Shown here piece after piece: positions 33,441 through 45,374 of a stretch of DNA of 64,000 nt. The DNA comes from Jaminaea rosea (taxonomy: Eukaryota > Basidiomycota > Exobasidiomycetes > Microstromatales). Position 1 is the stretch's first letter; each line of letters opens with the position of its first letter. Both the position numbers and the translations under genes were made by a program. Location of the stretch: positions 87,096 to 151,095 of the forward strand of contig NW_020289981.1 in assembly GCF_003144245.1 (NCBI RefSeq), in the 5' to 3' direction. Under the pieces are notes generated by a model that saw only the letters and a list, made by a program, of their open reading frames with translations, had not been told where the DNA came from and searched no databases.

Positions 33441-36128
33441 ATGGCGCCACCACACCCTTCATCATCATCACCATCGCCATCGCAGCAGCAGCAGCAGCAG
33501 CAGTCTGCCTTTTCGAGCGGCGTCCGTCTCAAGAAGAGGGATGCACCGTCCACTCCACGACGAGAGATCGACGCCCTCGAGTTGCAGGCAGTGCAGAGCA
33601 CAGCGTCCCACGATGAGGCAGACGACAATCAACGTCGCCCACCTTCGCCACCTCCGCGCGGGTCCAGTCTGTTGGAGCGACTAGTAAAGGAGGATAGGGG
33701 GGCGAGAGCCACCAATGCACCACAATCACAGCCTCCCATGCCGAGTGCTGCGAGGACACGAACTCGCGAGCTAGACGTCCTTCCAGAAGCAGACACGCCG
33801 CCAACGTCGCCACCCAATGAGCAACAGAGGCATGGCTCCGCCTTGGGGACAAGCCAGCGCCCTGCTTATAGGAAGCAGCCATCAGTCAAGGGTCCAGGTG
33901 ACGAGACAGTGGTACGCGCAGCAACCAGCAAACCACCTTCACCCACGCGGCAACGCTCTCACCAGCAGTCAAGGGACGACGAAAGCTTCTTGGGCTCCAT
34001 GATGAGACGAGCACGATCCAACACCGCATCCAGTCTGCGGCCAGCATCCCGCACCCAGGATCACTACGACGAGGATGAAGCAGGCAGGCTCGCTCTGGAA
34101 GAGCAACACCACGATGAAGAAAGTGATCACCACGACGACGGCGTCGTAGACTATCTCGACGTCGTAGATCCGGAAGTTGGTGTCATCAATCACATGTCCA
34201 ACATCCAATCTTCCATCTTCCTACCCAGCCTGTCCAGTCTCTACGATAAACGCATCACCCATCAGCTTCCTCAACTCGGTCGACGTACCAGCCGCGCCAG
34301 TGCAGCGGGCACCAGTGGTGCTACGGCAATGGAGGAAGGCAGAGCGGTGAGCCCGACAGCGGGCAGAAGAGGATCTGTGCCAGGAGGAACTGCAGCAGTT
34401 GAGGCTGCTCCTACGCTCACAAAGCCACCGTCGATGATGAGGCGGGCGTCAGATGCTGCCATGAGCATCTACAAGCGCAAGCCAGCACAAGCTCCTCAGC
34501 ACATTGAGCCGTGGGAGGACATGGACGAGTACCAGAGGCACGAGCTGGATCGGCATGTTGAGCATCTCCTCAGTCGACCGCAGAAGTTCCGTCGAGGTTG
34601 GAGGGGTTTCTTGATATGGGCCAGGACGCCCATTGGCTTCATCATGCTCTGCTACGGCTTAGCCATTACGGGTGAGTAGGCGGGCGAGTTGCGGAGTCGA
34701 CTTTGCTGCAACATGCTAATCTCTCTCCTTGCCCTTGCTTTCCTCCCCGTGCTAGGATGGGGCATTGCCATCTGTCTATTCATCTTCCACTGGTCTACCG
34801 TAACAGACCCTCATGAGCGCCGCCTCTGGATTGAGTACTGCGATCAGGTATTATGCGCCCTCTTTGCCGCAGTCGGTCTTGGCTTTGCTCCCTTCAGAGC
34901 CGTCGACACATATCGTATGATCCACATCGCACACTATCACCACCTCAGCTGGAGACGACGGCGCCAATTCAATCTGCCAGAGCTCAACGACCCCAATGAC
35001 TTGCCTCGACCAAAGGGCTATAACGAGGCTTTCCCCAAGCCAGAGGAGAGAGTGATGCACCTCATCGCCGAGGAGGATGATCATCATCACGAGCACAATG
35101 CGGGGCGAGACCGTGGTGGAAGCTCGTCATCCTCGACGAATACGACGGACAGCTCCTGTGTCCCACCTCCTCGACCTGCATCTGCCTCACCAACGAAGCG
35201 CTTTGCGCCGCCCGCCGCCAATCTTCCACAAGCCATCAGCAACGCCAAAGCCGTCGACTCGCAGACAAAGAGGCGGTGGTGGCGTCCCTGGACGACTCAG
35301 AGGGAGAAAGAGGAGCGACAACACGCAATTGAGGCTGCAGCCAAGGCCGTAGAGGAGGCGCCGCCTGTTAGCGATGCCTTGCGACGCCTGCACAGCAAGA
35401 ACCAAGGCCAAAACGGCGGCGCTGCCGCCGCTACTACGCGACCTGGCACGTTGGAGCGCAACGCCTCGATCATGTCTGAGATCGTCAAGGAGAAGGAAGA
35501 AGTCGTCGTCCTTACTCCCGAGGAGCAAGCCAAGCTGTCCCATCATCAGCGCAAATTCCACAAGTCACACGGCTACTACCGCTTCCACCAGACGGCGACG
35601 CATCGCGCCTTTCCCCTCAACTTGATGATTGTCATCGTCTGTCTGCTGGACTGCCACTCCCTCCTCCAAGGGTTTCTAGGTGGGGTGACGTGGGGAATCA
35701 GGTACGAGCATCGCCCGACTGCTCTGACGGCCAGCTTGATCTCGTGCTCGCTCAGTTGCAATGCCGTTGCGGGATTGATCATCTACCTCGGTGGGAGGAG
35801 GACCAAGAAGCGCGAAGAGGTCGAGAGGAGGCTCAGGATTGCAATGGAGGAGGAGGCGTACAAGCGGATACAGGATGGAGTGCCATTGCCTCACGATCAC
35901 AGCAGGAATCAAGGTGGCCCGCACGTCAACCCCTTGTACAAGTCAGCGGCGCCGGCGCCGACAGCGCTACAGCAGGATCGATCACGTCCTAGCCCCATCA
36001 TGGAAGAAGCGACTCCCTCGGTGACGGACAATTCCTCCTTCTCGAGACCAGGGTCGTCGAGATTTCAGACGACGCCAGCTACGACGCCTGCCATGGGGTC
36101 AGATACCAAGTTGCGTGCCTTTACGTAG
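33441..36128 (+). CDS. DUF2985 multi-pass membrane protein
   Basis: The protein resembles fungal DUF2985 (PLAC8-related) integral membrane proteins, whose function is not established. Exons are 33441..34671 and 34756..36128 (867 residues). The first 370 residues are disordered and Ser/Pro/Gln-rich and include a polyglutamine-like run. The conserved part starts EPWEDMDEYQRHELDRHVEHLL. A membrane segment spans the intron (IGFIMLCYGLAITG to WGIAICLFIFHW). Next come WIEYCDQVLCALFAAVGLGF and the family-typical FRAVDTYRMIHIAHYHHLSW. After a cytosolic loop of about 200 residues come FPLNLMIVIVCLLDCHSLLQGF, TWGIRYEHRP and a last span ending LIIYLGG. The start at 33441 (CACGATGG) is preferred to 33357 on context, but either is possible. 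Confidence 0.82.
33483..33503. repeat. CAG trinucleotide repeat, seven units
   Basis: Seven CAG units encode a short polyglutamine tract near the N-terminus of the DUF2985 protein. Confidence 0.9.
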
Positions 36129-36430
36129 TAAGGTAGGAGGCGCGCGCGCATGTACACTGTGTACTATATGGACTGTCAGGAACTGCTGCACGATGATGAC
36201 ATGACTATTGCGAGCGACTAGCCGTAGCGCGACGTGGGAGTGAGCGGAAGTAGAGGTTGAGCGAGCAGGCGGTCAAGGCGGCGCGAAAGTGGTGCCCGTG
36301 TGTTGACCCACGCTTCGCATTCTCCTTCACAAACAACAAGACTCAACAACATCTTGGCACACGCCTTTCCGATTGTCCTTCCTTCCCTGCCTCCCCGTAG
36401 TCCATCCATCTCTTTGACCCAGCGTGTACG
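36129..36430. other. Intergenic
   Basis: About 300 bases lie between two plus-strand genes. A short GC alternation (GGCGCGCGCGCA) is near 36138 and a pyrimidine-rich leader comes before the next ATG. Nothing else is seen. Confidence 0.4.
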
Positions 36431-38161
36431 ATGCATTCTGTGGGGCGTCCTCATCTGGCTAATCGACCTCCTCCGAGTCAACAGCGTCTACGTACGCCAG
36501 CAAGGGCGGAGGCGGCCTCAGCGATTTCTTTGGGCAAGCGACGACCTGCTCCTCTCTTGGCCGGCGTCCCAGCCACTCCGAGCCTTGCTAGCCAGCCAGC
36601 CACTTCCATCGATGAGTTTGGTCGACCAATCGAGGAGAGCGAGAACCGAACCCCTCAGATAGATGCAGTCAAGCGCAGTCGCCACACGCTCAGCCCTGCC
36701 AAGCATTCGTCGCCAGAGACGAAAGCAAAGCACCAGATGCTAGGTCCTCAGGCAAAGCATCCATCTTCGACACTCCCCAACAGACGTGAGACGACTACAG
36801 CATCCATCTCGGCAGGACAGAGTCGTATCCCGCGACATCGCGCCTCGATGGATAGCTTGGCAAAGAGGGCAACGACGACTGCACCCACGCAGGCCGCTCC
36901 TTCAATCGCTACCTCTGCAGGTGGCGATGACGAGGGCCAAGTCTTTGGCCTGCCCGCAGCACGCTCGAGGACCTTCTCCTTCACTCAGCCCTTACCGGCT
37001 CAACAGCAGCCCAAGCCAACTACGTCTTCACCACCAACCAGCAAGACACCATTTGTCCCAAGTGCACGACCTCGAGCACCTCCCGATAGCTTGAGGAGCA
37101 GGCAGTCCGTCGTACGAGGCAGGTCCTCGGCTGGCAGCGCCATCAGCGGCGTCCCGTCTACACCCTCCGCAGTCAAGCTCAAGGCGGCCGCCTGGGAGCA
37201 GCACGTCGCCACGCCATCGATGAAGCCCTCTCCCGCCTCGCAGAACCTGCCTCCCAAATCCAGCATCATCCGCTCGACACCCTCCAACGGCCAAGCTACC
37301 GCCCGCTATCCTCGTCCCTCCTCGAGTCTCGCGCAACGCCTCGCGAGCGAGTCCAACGCCCTCGCGTCACGCCCTCTTCCACAGGGCCTCGAGACGCCAA
37401 TTGCAAAGGAGCGCGGCATGCGTAGGCTCAGTGGCCAGATGGCATTCCCGGGCACGGGTAGGTGGATGAATGGTGGAAGCCGGGGGTTTCTTGGTAGGAT
37501 GTCGTCGGGGACTAGCTTGAGCAGCTTGATGGGGTGGGATGCGGAGGAGCAAGAGCGCAAGCAGGAGCAGGAGCGCAAGCAGGAGCACAAAGAGGAGCAG
37601 CAGGTCAGTGAGGCACAGGGGCCCAGCACCCCCCTCTCTCCAGTTAAGCATGTCGTCGAAGAGGCCTTCATGACCCCGCAAGCAGGGCCCATCTCGCCGG
37701 CACCAGTCGCGGCTCGCTCAGACGAGGCACAGGGTGCGGCAAGCCCCCTCCTCGCCCCCAACGACAGTGTCGCCGTTCGCAAAAAAGAGGAGGAACGACA
37801 TCGCTTGGAAGAGGAGCTTCACGAGGCACATCAGGCCAACAAGAAGCTCACTTTCGCTCACGACGAGGTATCAAGCAAGCTTCAAGGCGCACTCGAGGCT
37901 CAAAGACGCTCCTCGGCTGAACATCGATGCCACGTCGAAGAGGCAGGGCGCGAGGCTGCTCGCTCCCGTGCCGAGGTAGCCAGGATGAAAAGCATTATCA
38001 GCCAGACCTTTATCAGCGAGGTCGTGGCCAATCACTCGCACCTTGCTACGTCCGTCAAGAAAGAGGTCATCACCATCGGGCAGCAGGATGAGCTCTGTCG
38101 TCTCCTCCTCTCCCAGCTCGACATGTACGAGGCGGCGCTGACGACGCGCGGCCAAGACTAG
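36431..38161 (+). CDS. Disordered protein with C-terminal coiled coil, unknown function
   Basis: I do not recognise this protein. The single exon encodes 576 residues. The first 370 are Ser/Pro/Arg/Ala-rich and mostly disordered, with several short basic clusters (for example AVKRSRHTLSPAK, RSRTFSFTQP) that could be phosphorylation or microtubule-binding sites. A Glu/Gln/Lys repeat (QERKQEQERKQEHKEEQQ) follows at about residue 376. The last 125 residues form a predicted coiled coil from VRKKEEERHRLEEELHEAHQ through ARSRAEVARMKSII, ending in an amphipathic helix LCRLLLSQLDMYEAAL. This layout resembles spindle or septum scaffolds, but that is only an impression. The open frame is well supported by amino-acid composition and by its spacing from both neighbours. 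Confidence 0.75.
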   Translation: MHSVGRPHLANRPPPSQQRLRTPARAEAASAISLGKRRPAPLLAGVPATPSLASQPATSIDEFGRPIEESENRTPQIDAVKRSRHTLSPAKHSSPETKAKHQMLGPQAKHPSSTLPNRRETTTASISAGQSRIPRHRASMDSLAKRATTTAPTQAAPSIATSAGGDDEGQVFGLPAARSRTFSFTQPLPAQQQPKPTTSSPPTSKTPFVPSARPRAPPDSLRSRQSVVRGRSSAGSAISGVPSTPSAVKLKAAAWEQHVATPSMKPSPASQNLPPKSSIIRSTPSNGQATARYPRPSSSLAQRLASESNALASRPLPQGLETPIAKERGMRRLSGQMAFPGTGRWMNGGSRGFLGRMSSGTSLSSLMGWDAEEQERKQEQERKQEHKEEQQVSEAQGPSTPLSPVKHVVEEAFMTPQAGPISPAPVAARSDEAQGAASPLLAPNDSVAVRKKEEERHRLEEELHEAHQANKKLTFAHDEVSSKLQGALEAQRRSSAEHRCHVEEAGREAARSRAEVARMKSIISQTFISEVVANHSHLATSVKKEVITIGQQDELCRLLLSQLDMYEAALTTRGQD

Positions 38162-38313
38162 CTAGCACTTCGTCACTCCACCCTTTCTCCAAGCCGCATT
38201 AATTCTTCTTCTAGTCAATCTATTATCGATCTGCTGTCCATTTGCTAATGAAGTGTGGTGAGAGCGTGAGGGGGCGGCGTGACAACGAGGTAGGAATAGA
38301 TGATCATCGCTGG

Positions 38314-41300
38314 CTAGGCGACTCCGAATAAGCCGAGACCTAGCGTAAGGCGATGAGGAAGTGGGTCAGCTCTACGACGTACGCCTCCTCGAGCGTCTGC
38401 TTGCCTGCCTCGCATCGCACTCACAAATGAAGGCATAGATGGGCAGGATGAGGTTGTCGTTCTGTTCGCTCACTCCTTCCATGAAGCAGAGGGCACAGAC
38501 TACGCCAGAGTAGCGCCAGAGCTGCGAGCGGGGAGGGTGGTCGCAAAAGGAAGGTCAGTTACTGCCAGTTTCATAGCCAGCCTGCCGCACGACGATTCCC
38601 CACTCACATTGAAATCCTCGCACCAGCCTGCCAGACGTAGCAGCCACGCCGCAAAGATGACGCTACTCATAAAGGCCGCCGAGCCTTCGATCGTCTTTGA
38701 ACTCCGGGGCCAGTGCAGCCTGCCGTACCTGCGCCCAATGACGGATGCCAGCGCGTCACCAATGCCCAAGATGAGCACGCCAGTGTGATGACTGATCTGC
38801 TTGTTCCCTTCAAGCCACAAACCTCCGCCGCATCCCGACAAGAGGTAGAAGTGGCTTAGGATCACCGGACCAGAGTCCTTGTGATCGGTGAATTCCGACA
38901 TAAAGACGTGGAGGGGTGCTCCAAACGGGTAGAGCGCATAGTAGCGGACGTACTCTGCAAATGTGAAGACGGAGAATGCCAGGGAGAAGGAGAGGTGCGT
39001 GAATGCTGGGTCAAAGGCAATCGCGGGGGTGTAGAGAACCACGGCGAGGGCATGGAAAAACTTGCGGCGGGCGTTGAGACTGAGGTGGTGGTGGGCTGGA
39101 CGGCGTAGCTTTGCAGAGAAGTTTGTCTCTGTGGCAAGGGGAGATGTGGCGTAGCTCCACGACTTGATGGCTTTAGCGCCGCTCGGAGCGGAATTCGTCG
39201 ATACTGTAGCGGCATGGGGAGCAGAGTTAGGTGTGGGCGGCTGCTGGTTTGTCGGGGCATTTGGTGGCCTCGATCGAAATCTCTTGGCCCTCGAGACGAC
39301 TGTCTGCCAGCCAGTGATGCTGGCCGAGATCCACACGAGCCAGTAGATGACGAGAGCCGGCCTCGTCCACCACCTCTGGCCTTGGACGACGAAGTGTGCG
39401 GTCCAGAACCAAGGGTCACGACCACCGAGGAGCCAGCGTACCCAGAGGCCGAGGGCGCCCACCACGTATGCCATTGCAAAGATGTAGAAGGAAGCGGCGA
39501 GGAGGCGACGATGCAAGTCCCTCTTGTGAGGCCATCTGAGACGGTGTACCGGCTTTTGAGCGAGGTGTCGTGAGAGGTAGAGGAGTGGAGAGAGTAGGAA
39601 TCCGATGAAGAAGGTTCCGACGATAAGGGCGAGTTGGAAGATGAGGAGCGGTGTCGCACGGCGAAACGTCTTGAGGAAGAGGGTCGAATTGGGAAAGAGC
39701 TGCGCGTGTGCGGGGAGAGCGGGAGCAAGTGAGAAGAGGAAAACGAGGAGTCAGCGTGCGCTGAGATGACGTGGAGGCTGCTTCGGCTCACTCTAGCTAG
39801 CGTCAAGTTGATCGTCTCTATCATCAGCGTGACGCCCAACGCTGCCACGATGCCCAATTCTCCCAGTGTAAAGCTGCCGCGACCGAGACGTGAGATTGTG
39901 TACATGTTCGTTTGAAAGCTGATGCTAGCCGTGATGACTTCCCATCGAGCGAGCCCCGTCCACACCGGTAGGCCGAAGAAGTCCATGACCTCGCGTATGG
40001 TGAACAAGCCCACCGTGACCGCAGAGGAAAAGGCGATGTAGCTTCCCAGTCGGCCCCAATTGCTCTTTGCTGCCCTCGTCTGAAGGCTGCTGAACCATCG
40101 CGTGACGACCAAATGAATGAGGAGGATGAGGCTGATGAGCGTTTGTAGGCTGACGAGAGTGCAGCGGGATAGGGCTAGCGCTGTGAGAGGTGTGGCTTTG
40201 ATAAAGGCTTGACGATTGCGGATGCCGAGCACTTCGATGGGCTCCTCGATGTACCAGGGTGGACTAGCTAGGCCTTCTTGATTGGGCGAACGTTGTCGCC
40301 AAGGGGTGAGGATCGACTCGTCCAGCGAGGCAAAGAGCATCGTGGTGGCCAAGAGGGGACCGAGGAGCAGGCCACTCATCGAGCCGTCGTCTGGGCAGGG
40401 TCGATAGCTGCGTGCGTCCGTCGACCATATCATACCATGTCTCCCTGCGAGGATGAAGTAGATTAAGCTGCCGACGATGATGACACCCACCTCGCTGGCC
40501 TTTGCTCTAGCTTCTGGCTCTGGGCGTGAGGCGAGCTGCCAGCAGGCCCATAGAGCTGTGCCAGTGAGGAGGACTGTCTCTGCCACAGTATTGAAACCGC
40601 GAGTCTTGCGCATCGGCGGTGCAGCTCGCGAGGAGCGAGTGGCGGGTGGGACCGTCAAGGAGGGGCTGGGCGAGGTGCGTGCAGCAGCAGCGTCGACATG
40701 GCTGCGAGGGATGCGTTGTCCAGTCGGCGTCAAGCTGCGCTTTGATGGACCAGAGATGCTCGGCGATGGCTCTCTTGTATGGTTGCTCGTCGATGGTTGC
40801 GAGTCTGGGGCGAGGTAGGCCAGCAGGCCTTGGGATACTGCGATGCTGCTGCGCTTTGCCTTTTTGTCCCACCGAAATGGCTCCGTCGCAGACGAAGACT
40901 CCTCGCCTCCGCTGCTGGAGGATGAGCTGTCATCGTTGGCATCGTCGCTAGCAGATGGCCCAGCGGCATATATTGAGTCGTTGGATGAATGTAGCGATGG
41001 TCTGCTCGGTCGGCGGGGCTGAGGAGTGGACGTGATGACAGAGGCCGAAGAGTCTGCGTGCGTCGTCGTCGTCGTCGTGCTGAGCGGGCGGGGTTTGCGC
41101 TTGCGCTTGATGTGGGAGCCGCCATTTGATGGTAGGTTGGAAGAGGAAGAGAGCTTGTTGTTCTCTCTAAACTTGCGTCGTTCCTTGATGGCTGCGAGGC
41201 TTTGATTATGCTGGGAAGGCGGCAAGGTTTCGGCTGGCATCGATGATCGCCTCCGATGTGGGCGCGGGCGATTAGCATCGAAGGTAGCCATGTAGCTTGG

Positions 41301-41351
41301 CTTTTCGAGGAGAGGCGAGGCGGCCGAGTCGCCGGACCATGTCCTCTCCAT
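38314..41351 (-). CDS. SEC59: Dolichol kinase
   Basis: Dolichol kinase makes dolichyl phosphate for N-glycosylation, O-mannosylation and GPI synthesis at the ER. Exons on the minus strand are 41351..39792, 39699..38608, 38521..38425 and 38339..38314, giving 924 residues. The first 250 are disordered, Ser/Arg-rich and cytosolic. About 15 hydrophobic segments follow. The C-terminal domain carries the family signatures: LNARRKFFHALAVVLY, FAEYVRYYALYPFG, FMSEFTDHKDSGPVILSHFY, LGIGDALASVIGRRYGRLHW and SKTIEGSAAF, and then SEQNDNLILPIYAF near the end. The last exon is tiny (26 nt, encoding the end of ICLGLFGVA) and is supported by a CTGAC branch and TAG acceptor. Yeast Sec59 is 519 residues, so this form is long. 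Confidence 0.92.
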
Positions 41352-41615
41352 GCCGGGCAGGGTTGGTGTCTAGATGAAGTGATGTGATGTGAAGGAGGAA
41401 GCGGACCAAGAAAGAGGCGGGGCGTAGCGTGCGGGCGTGCGTCTTGAGAGAGCGTGGAGGCAGGCAGGCGGCTGCCGGGCGGAGTCAAATCAATCAAGGC
41501 ACGCACGGGTCCAAGTCAGACTAGCCGGCGGGCGGGCCAAGGTTGCAGAAGGCAGCTTGCGCAGCGCTCCATGCTTCTTGACGACCAATCAATGATACCC
41601 GGCAACTCGGCCACC

Positions 41616-42994
41616 ATGACGAATACGAATGGACGGGATGAAAGAGCTCAGAGGCAGGCCATGGATCTCGTCTCCATCGCAGACATCCAGGCTGCCGCCC
41701 AACGCATCGGCCCGCACGTCGTCCGCACGCCCCTCTTGACAAATGGGGCCATCGACGACATCGTGTCGCAAGCCTTGTCACCACCCGATGCGCCGCGGCT
41801 CAAGATCAGAATGGCTTTCAAAGCGGAGCATCTTCAGGTCGTGGGGTGAGCATCGTGTGCGGGAGGTCAGCCACCGTCAGCTCGGCGAGCCGCTCACTGC
41901 CTCCCCTTCACCCTCTGCGCATGCAGAGCCTTCAAGTCGAGAGGAGCTGCCAATGCCATACAGTTGAAGCTCAAGGAATCGAAGGAGAGCAATTCGCGCT
42001 TCGAACCAAAACGACTCTGCGTCTTGACGCATTCGAGTGGCAACCATGGAGCTGCCCTGGCCTGTCAGGCAAAAAACGCCGGAGTGCAGGCACTCGTCGT
42101 CATGCCAGAGGGTGAGGTAGGCGCGAGAGCGAGAGTCGCGACTCCTACTCACTGCCCGCACACGCACACGCACGCGCAGACGCACCCAAGGTGAAGAAGC
42201 AAAACGTCGCATCGTACGGCGCTCGCATCATGTACTGCAAGCCGACGCAGGACGCTCGAGAGGCAATGGCAGCGGAGGCTCGCGCGCAGTTGGAGAAGGA
42301 GGGCCTGGTCGTCGAGTTCATTCCTCCTTATGATGATCCGGCCATCATTGCGGGGCAGGGCACGATGGGCAAGGAGATGATGGAGCAAGCAGCGGGTCTG
42401 GAGACGAGGGCAGGCTGCTCACACGCAGCGCAAGCAGGGCAATCATCGTCTGGAGTCAACACAGCTTGGCCCCCGCGACCGCCACACGACGCTCCACCAT
42501 TCGACATCATCATCGCACCCGTAGGCGGAGGTGGCATGCTCAGCGGCGTCGCAACAGCCGTCAAGTCGATGGATCCGCGCGTCCTAGTCGTAGGCGCAGA
42601 GCCGGCGGGGGCAGACGATGCTCAGCGATCCTTTACGACGGGGATCTTGCAGCCTAGTGTCACTCCGACTCGTACCATCTGCGATGGGCTCCTCACCTCG
42701 CTGTCACAACGGACGCTCGCCCACATTGAGGAGCACGTCGACCTCATTGCGACGGCGCCCGACTCAGCAGTCGTCTGGGCACTCAATGTCATCACGGACA
42801 AGACTAAGCAGCTCGTCGAGCCCAACGCAGCGATAGGCCTAGCGACGTTGCTGGACAATGAGGAATTGCAGGCCTTGGTCAGGCGGGTGGCAGTGCTTCG
42901 CGCAAACGAGGACGACCGCAGCGTGCGGATAGGAGTTGTCTGGTCGGGTGGGAATACAACGATACAGACGCTGGCGAGATATCTGTCGCAGTGA
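41616..42994 (+). CDS. Serine racemase / threonine dehydratase-like PLP enzyme
   Basis: This is a fold-type II PLP enzyme close to serine racemase and yeast 3-hydroxyaspartate ammonia-lyase. Exons are 41616..41845, 41927..42111 and 42180..42994 (409 residues). The Schiff-base lysine is Lys80 in AFKSRGAANA. SSGNHGAALACQAK (serine racemase-type Ser at the PLP face), VVMPEDAPKVKKQNVASYGA and IAGQGTMGKEM follow. The Gly loop is PVGGGGMLSGVATA and the end is VWSGGNTTI. An insert of about 33 residues (GLETRAGCSHAAQ and following) separates QGTMGKEMMEQA from FDIIIAPVGGGG. The start at 41616 has the best context (GCCACCATGA); in-frame ATGs at 41571 and 41592 are alternatives. It is divergent from SEC59. 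The true substrate cannot be decided from sequence. Confidence 0.88.
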
Positions 42995-43253
42995 GGAGGC
43001 GCGCGAGTGGCAGAGCAAAGAGGAGGCTCGCCGTACTGTAGTCAATACCAATACCATTCCTCGCGATTGAGCTTTTCGCAGAATGACGGAGGCGATGTCG
43101 AGCAGACCAGGGGCAGAAGCTATCGTTCACACCGACAGATTGCCTGAAGGCATGGCGTAGCAGTCAGGTTGAGGGATAGAAGGAGTACGATTCCGGCCTC
43201 AGCAGCGACGTGGTGGAGTAGGCATCCTTACCTTGCCCGGCACGGCGTGGTAG

Positions 43254-43562
43254 CACGTCAACCTGGGCACCGGCACAGACCTCGTCGACCCGTCGATGAC
43301 CTTTAAGACCGGCGACGGCGAGTGGGACGTCATACTGCGGACGACGGAGTCGAGCGTGCGGGTCTTCGAGCGCCTGTACTTTGCTCTGAGGCCGAGCTGG
43401 GGAGCGGGGCGGGAGGTGCCCATCGGGCACGGGGAGTGGATCGCTTTGGATCCGGCGAATGGTACCTGGCAGCGCCGCTTCTTCATCAATCTGGTCCGCA
43501 ACTCGTTCGGGATGAAAGGGCCGCAGCTGATGAGGAAGGGACGACGGAGAAGGAGCAAGTAG
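43254..43562 (+). CDS. Doubtful small ORF or last exon, unknown
   Basis: The open frame from a possible TAG acceptor at 43253 to TAG at 43562 encodes about 102 residues. They include DGEWDVILRTTESSVRVFER, LYFALRPSWG, GEWIALDPANGTW and RRFFINLVRNSFGMKGPQL, and a very basic end (RKGRRRRSK). The Trp/Phe/Tyr content and periodicity look like real protein, unlike the Ser/Arg/Pro-rich frames on the other strand. I do not recognise the family. No upstream exon with consistent phase was found (a short ATG-started frame at 43083 lacks a good donor). An ATG-only model would start at 43296. It may be a short gene, a remnant or a chance frame. Confidence 0.35.
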   Translation, partial: HVNLGTGTDLVDPSMTFKTGDGEWDVILRTTESSVRVFERLYFALRPSWGAGREVPIGHGEWIALDPANGTWQRRFFINLVRNSFGMKGPQLMRKGRRRRSK

Positions 43563-45374
43563 AGACGGCGCGCAGAGCATCGCAACGGCTCGCGCCGCGC
43601 CCAGGCGCGTCAGCCGGCACGTGCCCGCATGAGCCGTCAAAACATCAAAACACCCCAGCAACGCTCACTTAAATCGCCGACGCATCCTCAAATTTCGTTC
43701 TTTTTCGGCATAGGTCCAGCAGAAACAGTGAGCACTTCATTCTCGCATCAGTTCGACCTCTTTTTGCGCACCTTTTCGAGCCATGATCAAATACGATGTC
43801 GAGCACACCTTTTTGAGCCTTTGCTAGTCTGCGAATCCACCTCGTTCGCGCTGGTCCAGTAGGCGCGCCCCGCCGGCGTCTCAGGGAGTTTGACCAGGCT
43901 CTACAGGCCCACAGGGCCGATGGGCCTAGAAGTGCTCCGATCGGGCTGGTACTCGTTCTGCAGAATGCTCTCATCACGAGGTGTGATGAACTCTCCTGAT
44001 GCGATCGACGATCAAGCATGAAAGGGATAGCGAGCAAGGTGTGTCATTACGTATGGCTATATGCGGTTGAGCAGTCGGGCCGAGGAAGTATACAGCGTAG
44101 AGAATGCTATGCAGAGAATGGTAGTGCAGCGAAGCATTGATGTGATTAGCTTGATGCTCACCTCGATCCGCCGGAGGAGAGTTGTAGAGAGGTTGAGCTT
44201 TGATGTCGCACGACTACGCTGCGATGGTTACGAGGGTATGCTGCGACTTCAGTGGTCCGCTCTTTCGGGGAAGGTGTGCTGCGAGGGAAGGGGTTCAGAG
44301 AAGTGTAGCAAGGAGGCCGTGCTTGCCTTCTGCTCGAGGCATCGTGCAAATCAACTCACTTCTCTTACGCGGCGTTCTGATGAAGAGCTCGTGATCTGTT
44401 GCTGTCGCACTGCTTTCGAGCGCCACGCCTCGGCTTGCGCGATGTAGTGTGCCGGTGCTCAGCCTAGACGTCTCGATGACCTGCGGCAAGCCCCACCTCG
44501 AGTGCTCGCCTCAGCGAATTAGCGATATGGGCCGACACTTTGACTTTGATGGGCTGACCGCGGCGCGGGGGTACGCGGTGTTGCTGGCAGTGACGAAGGG
44601 CGAAGAATTCGCAGCCTGAGGGGTTCCCAGGACCATGTCCGAGTAGCGCTGGCAGAATCCTGTGCTAGGCTGAGTGAATGCGCTCGAGAAGCGGCACGAG
44701 ACGAACGACAATATGCCGTGACAGCGGCGAGAGCCAGCTTGCGCAGAGAGAGGGGAGCGCAGGGCGAGCTTGACTGATGCTAAGCCGTTGCTGGGCTGTT
44801 GCTGGCAAATGGACGAGGAAGCATGGATGCATAGGTAGGGAGAGAAGGTAGCTTTGGTAGATAGAGAAGAAGAGAAGCAAGCCAGCTCAAGACAGGCGAT
44901 GTGAGCGAAGAAGTGGGACAAAGGCGCAGCGTCATGATGTGATCAGCCATTCGTGGCAGCAATCGCGACGCCGGCGAAGAGCGGCGAAAGCGGACCAGGC
45001 ACGGAGTCGTCGCCGACTGCCATCAGTCCCTGTCCTGCTGACGAATGCCCACGGTCAGCAATTTCGTCTTGCGAACGAGCTCACAGGGCAGACAAGTCTC
45101 GAGGCAGCCCTCGCGGTGATGAGAGGAGTCGAAGGCTTCGCCCCTCTTCCCAAACGCAACTGACTGATGGAAGAGTGATTGGATGATTGCAGAGGTAGCA
45201 AGCAAGTGAAAGGGTGCTCGGTAACGATGAGGACGAGATTATAGAGCTATCAACGATTAAAGGAATGAGCTGCGAAGTGTCGAGCAATCTGTTGCGTTTG
45301 CGCTGCCCGTGTCGCGCTGCGGCTGCGACTACGGCGCCGTGGTAGCGAGCAGTTTGTGCCTGCACCCGCTGCGC
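43563..45374. other. 1.8-kb intergenic region, no gene seen
   Basis: This region lies between the doubtful small ORF and the 3' end of the transcription factor gene. Short open frames occur on both strands, but none shows a domain, signal peptide or coherent splice pattern. A small inverted repeat (GGCCCACAGGGCCGATGGGCC) is near 43907. No tRNA was seen. Confidence 0.45.

Noticed and set aside
3023-41351. A secretion/glycosylation gene cluster (SEC27, GH47, GDI1, SEC59)
   Set aside because: The genes are tens of kilobases apart, on both strands, and interspersed with unrelated housekeeping genes. This is ordinary gene density rather than a functional cluster.
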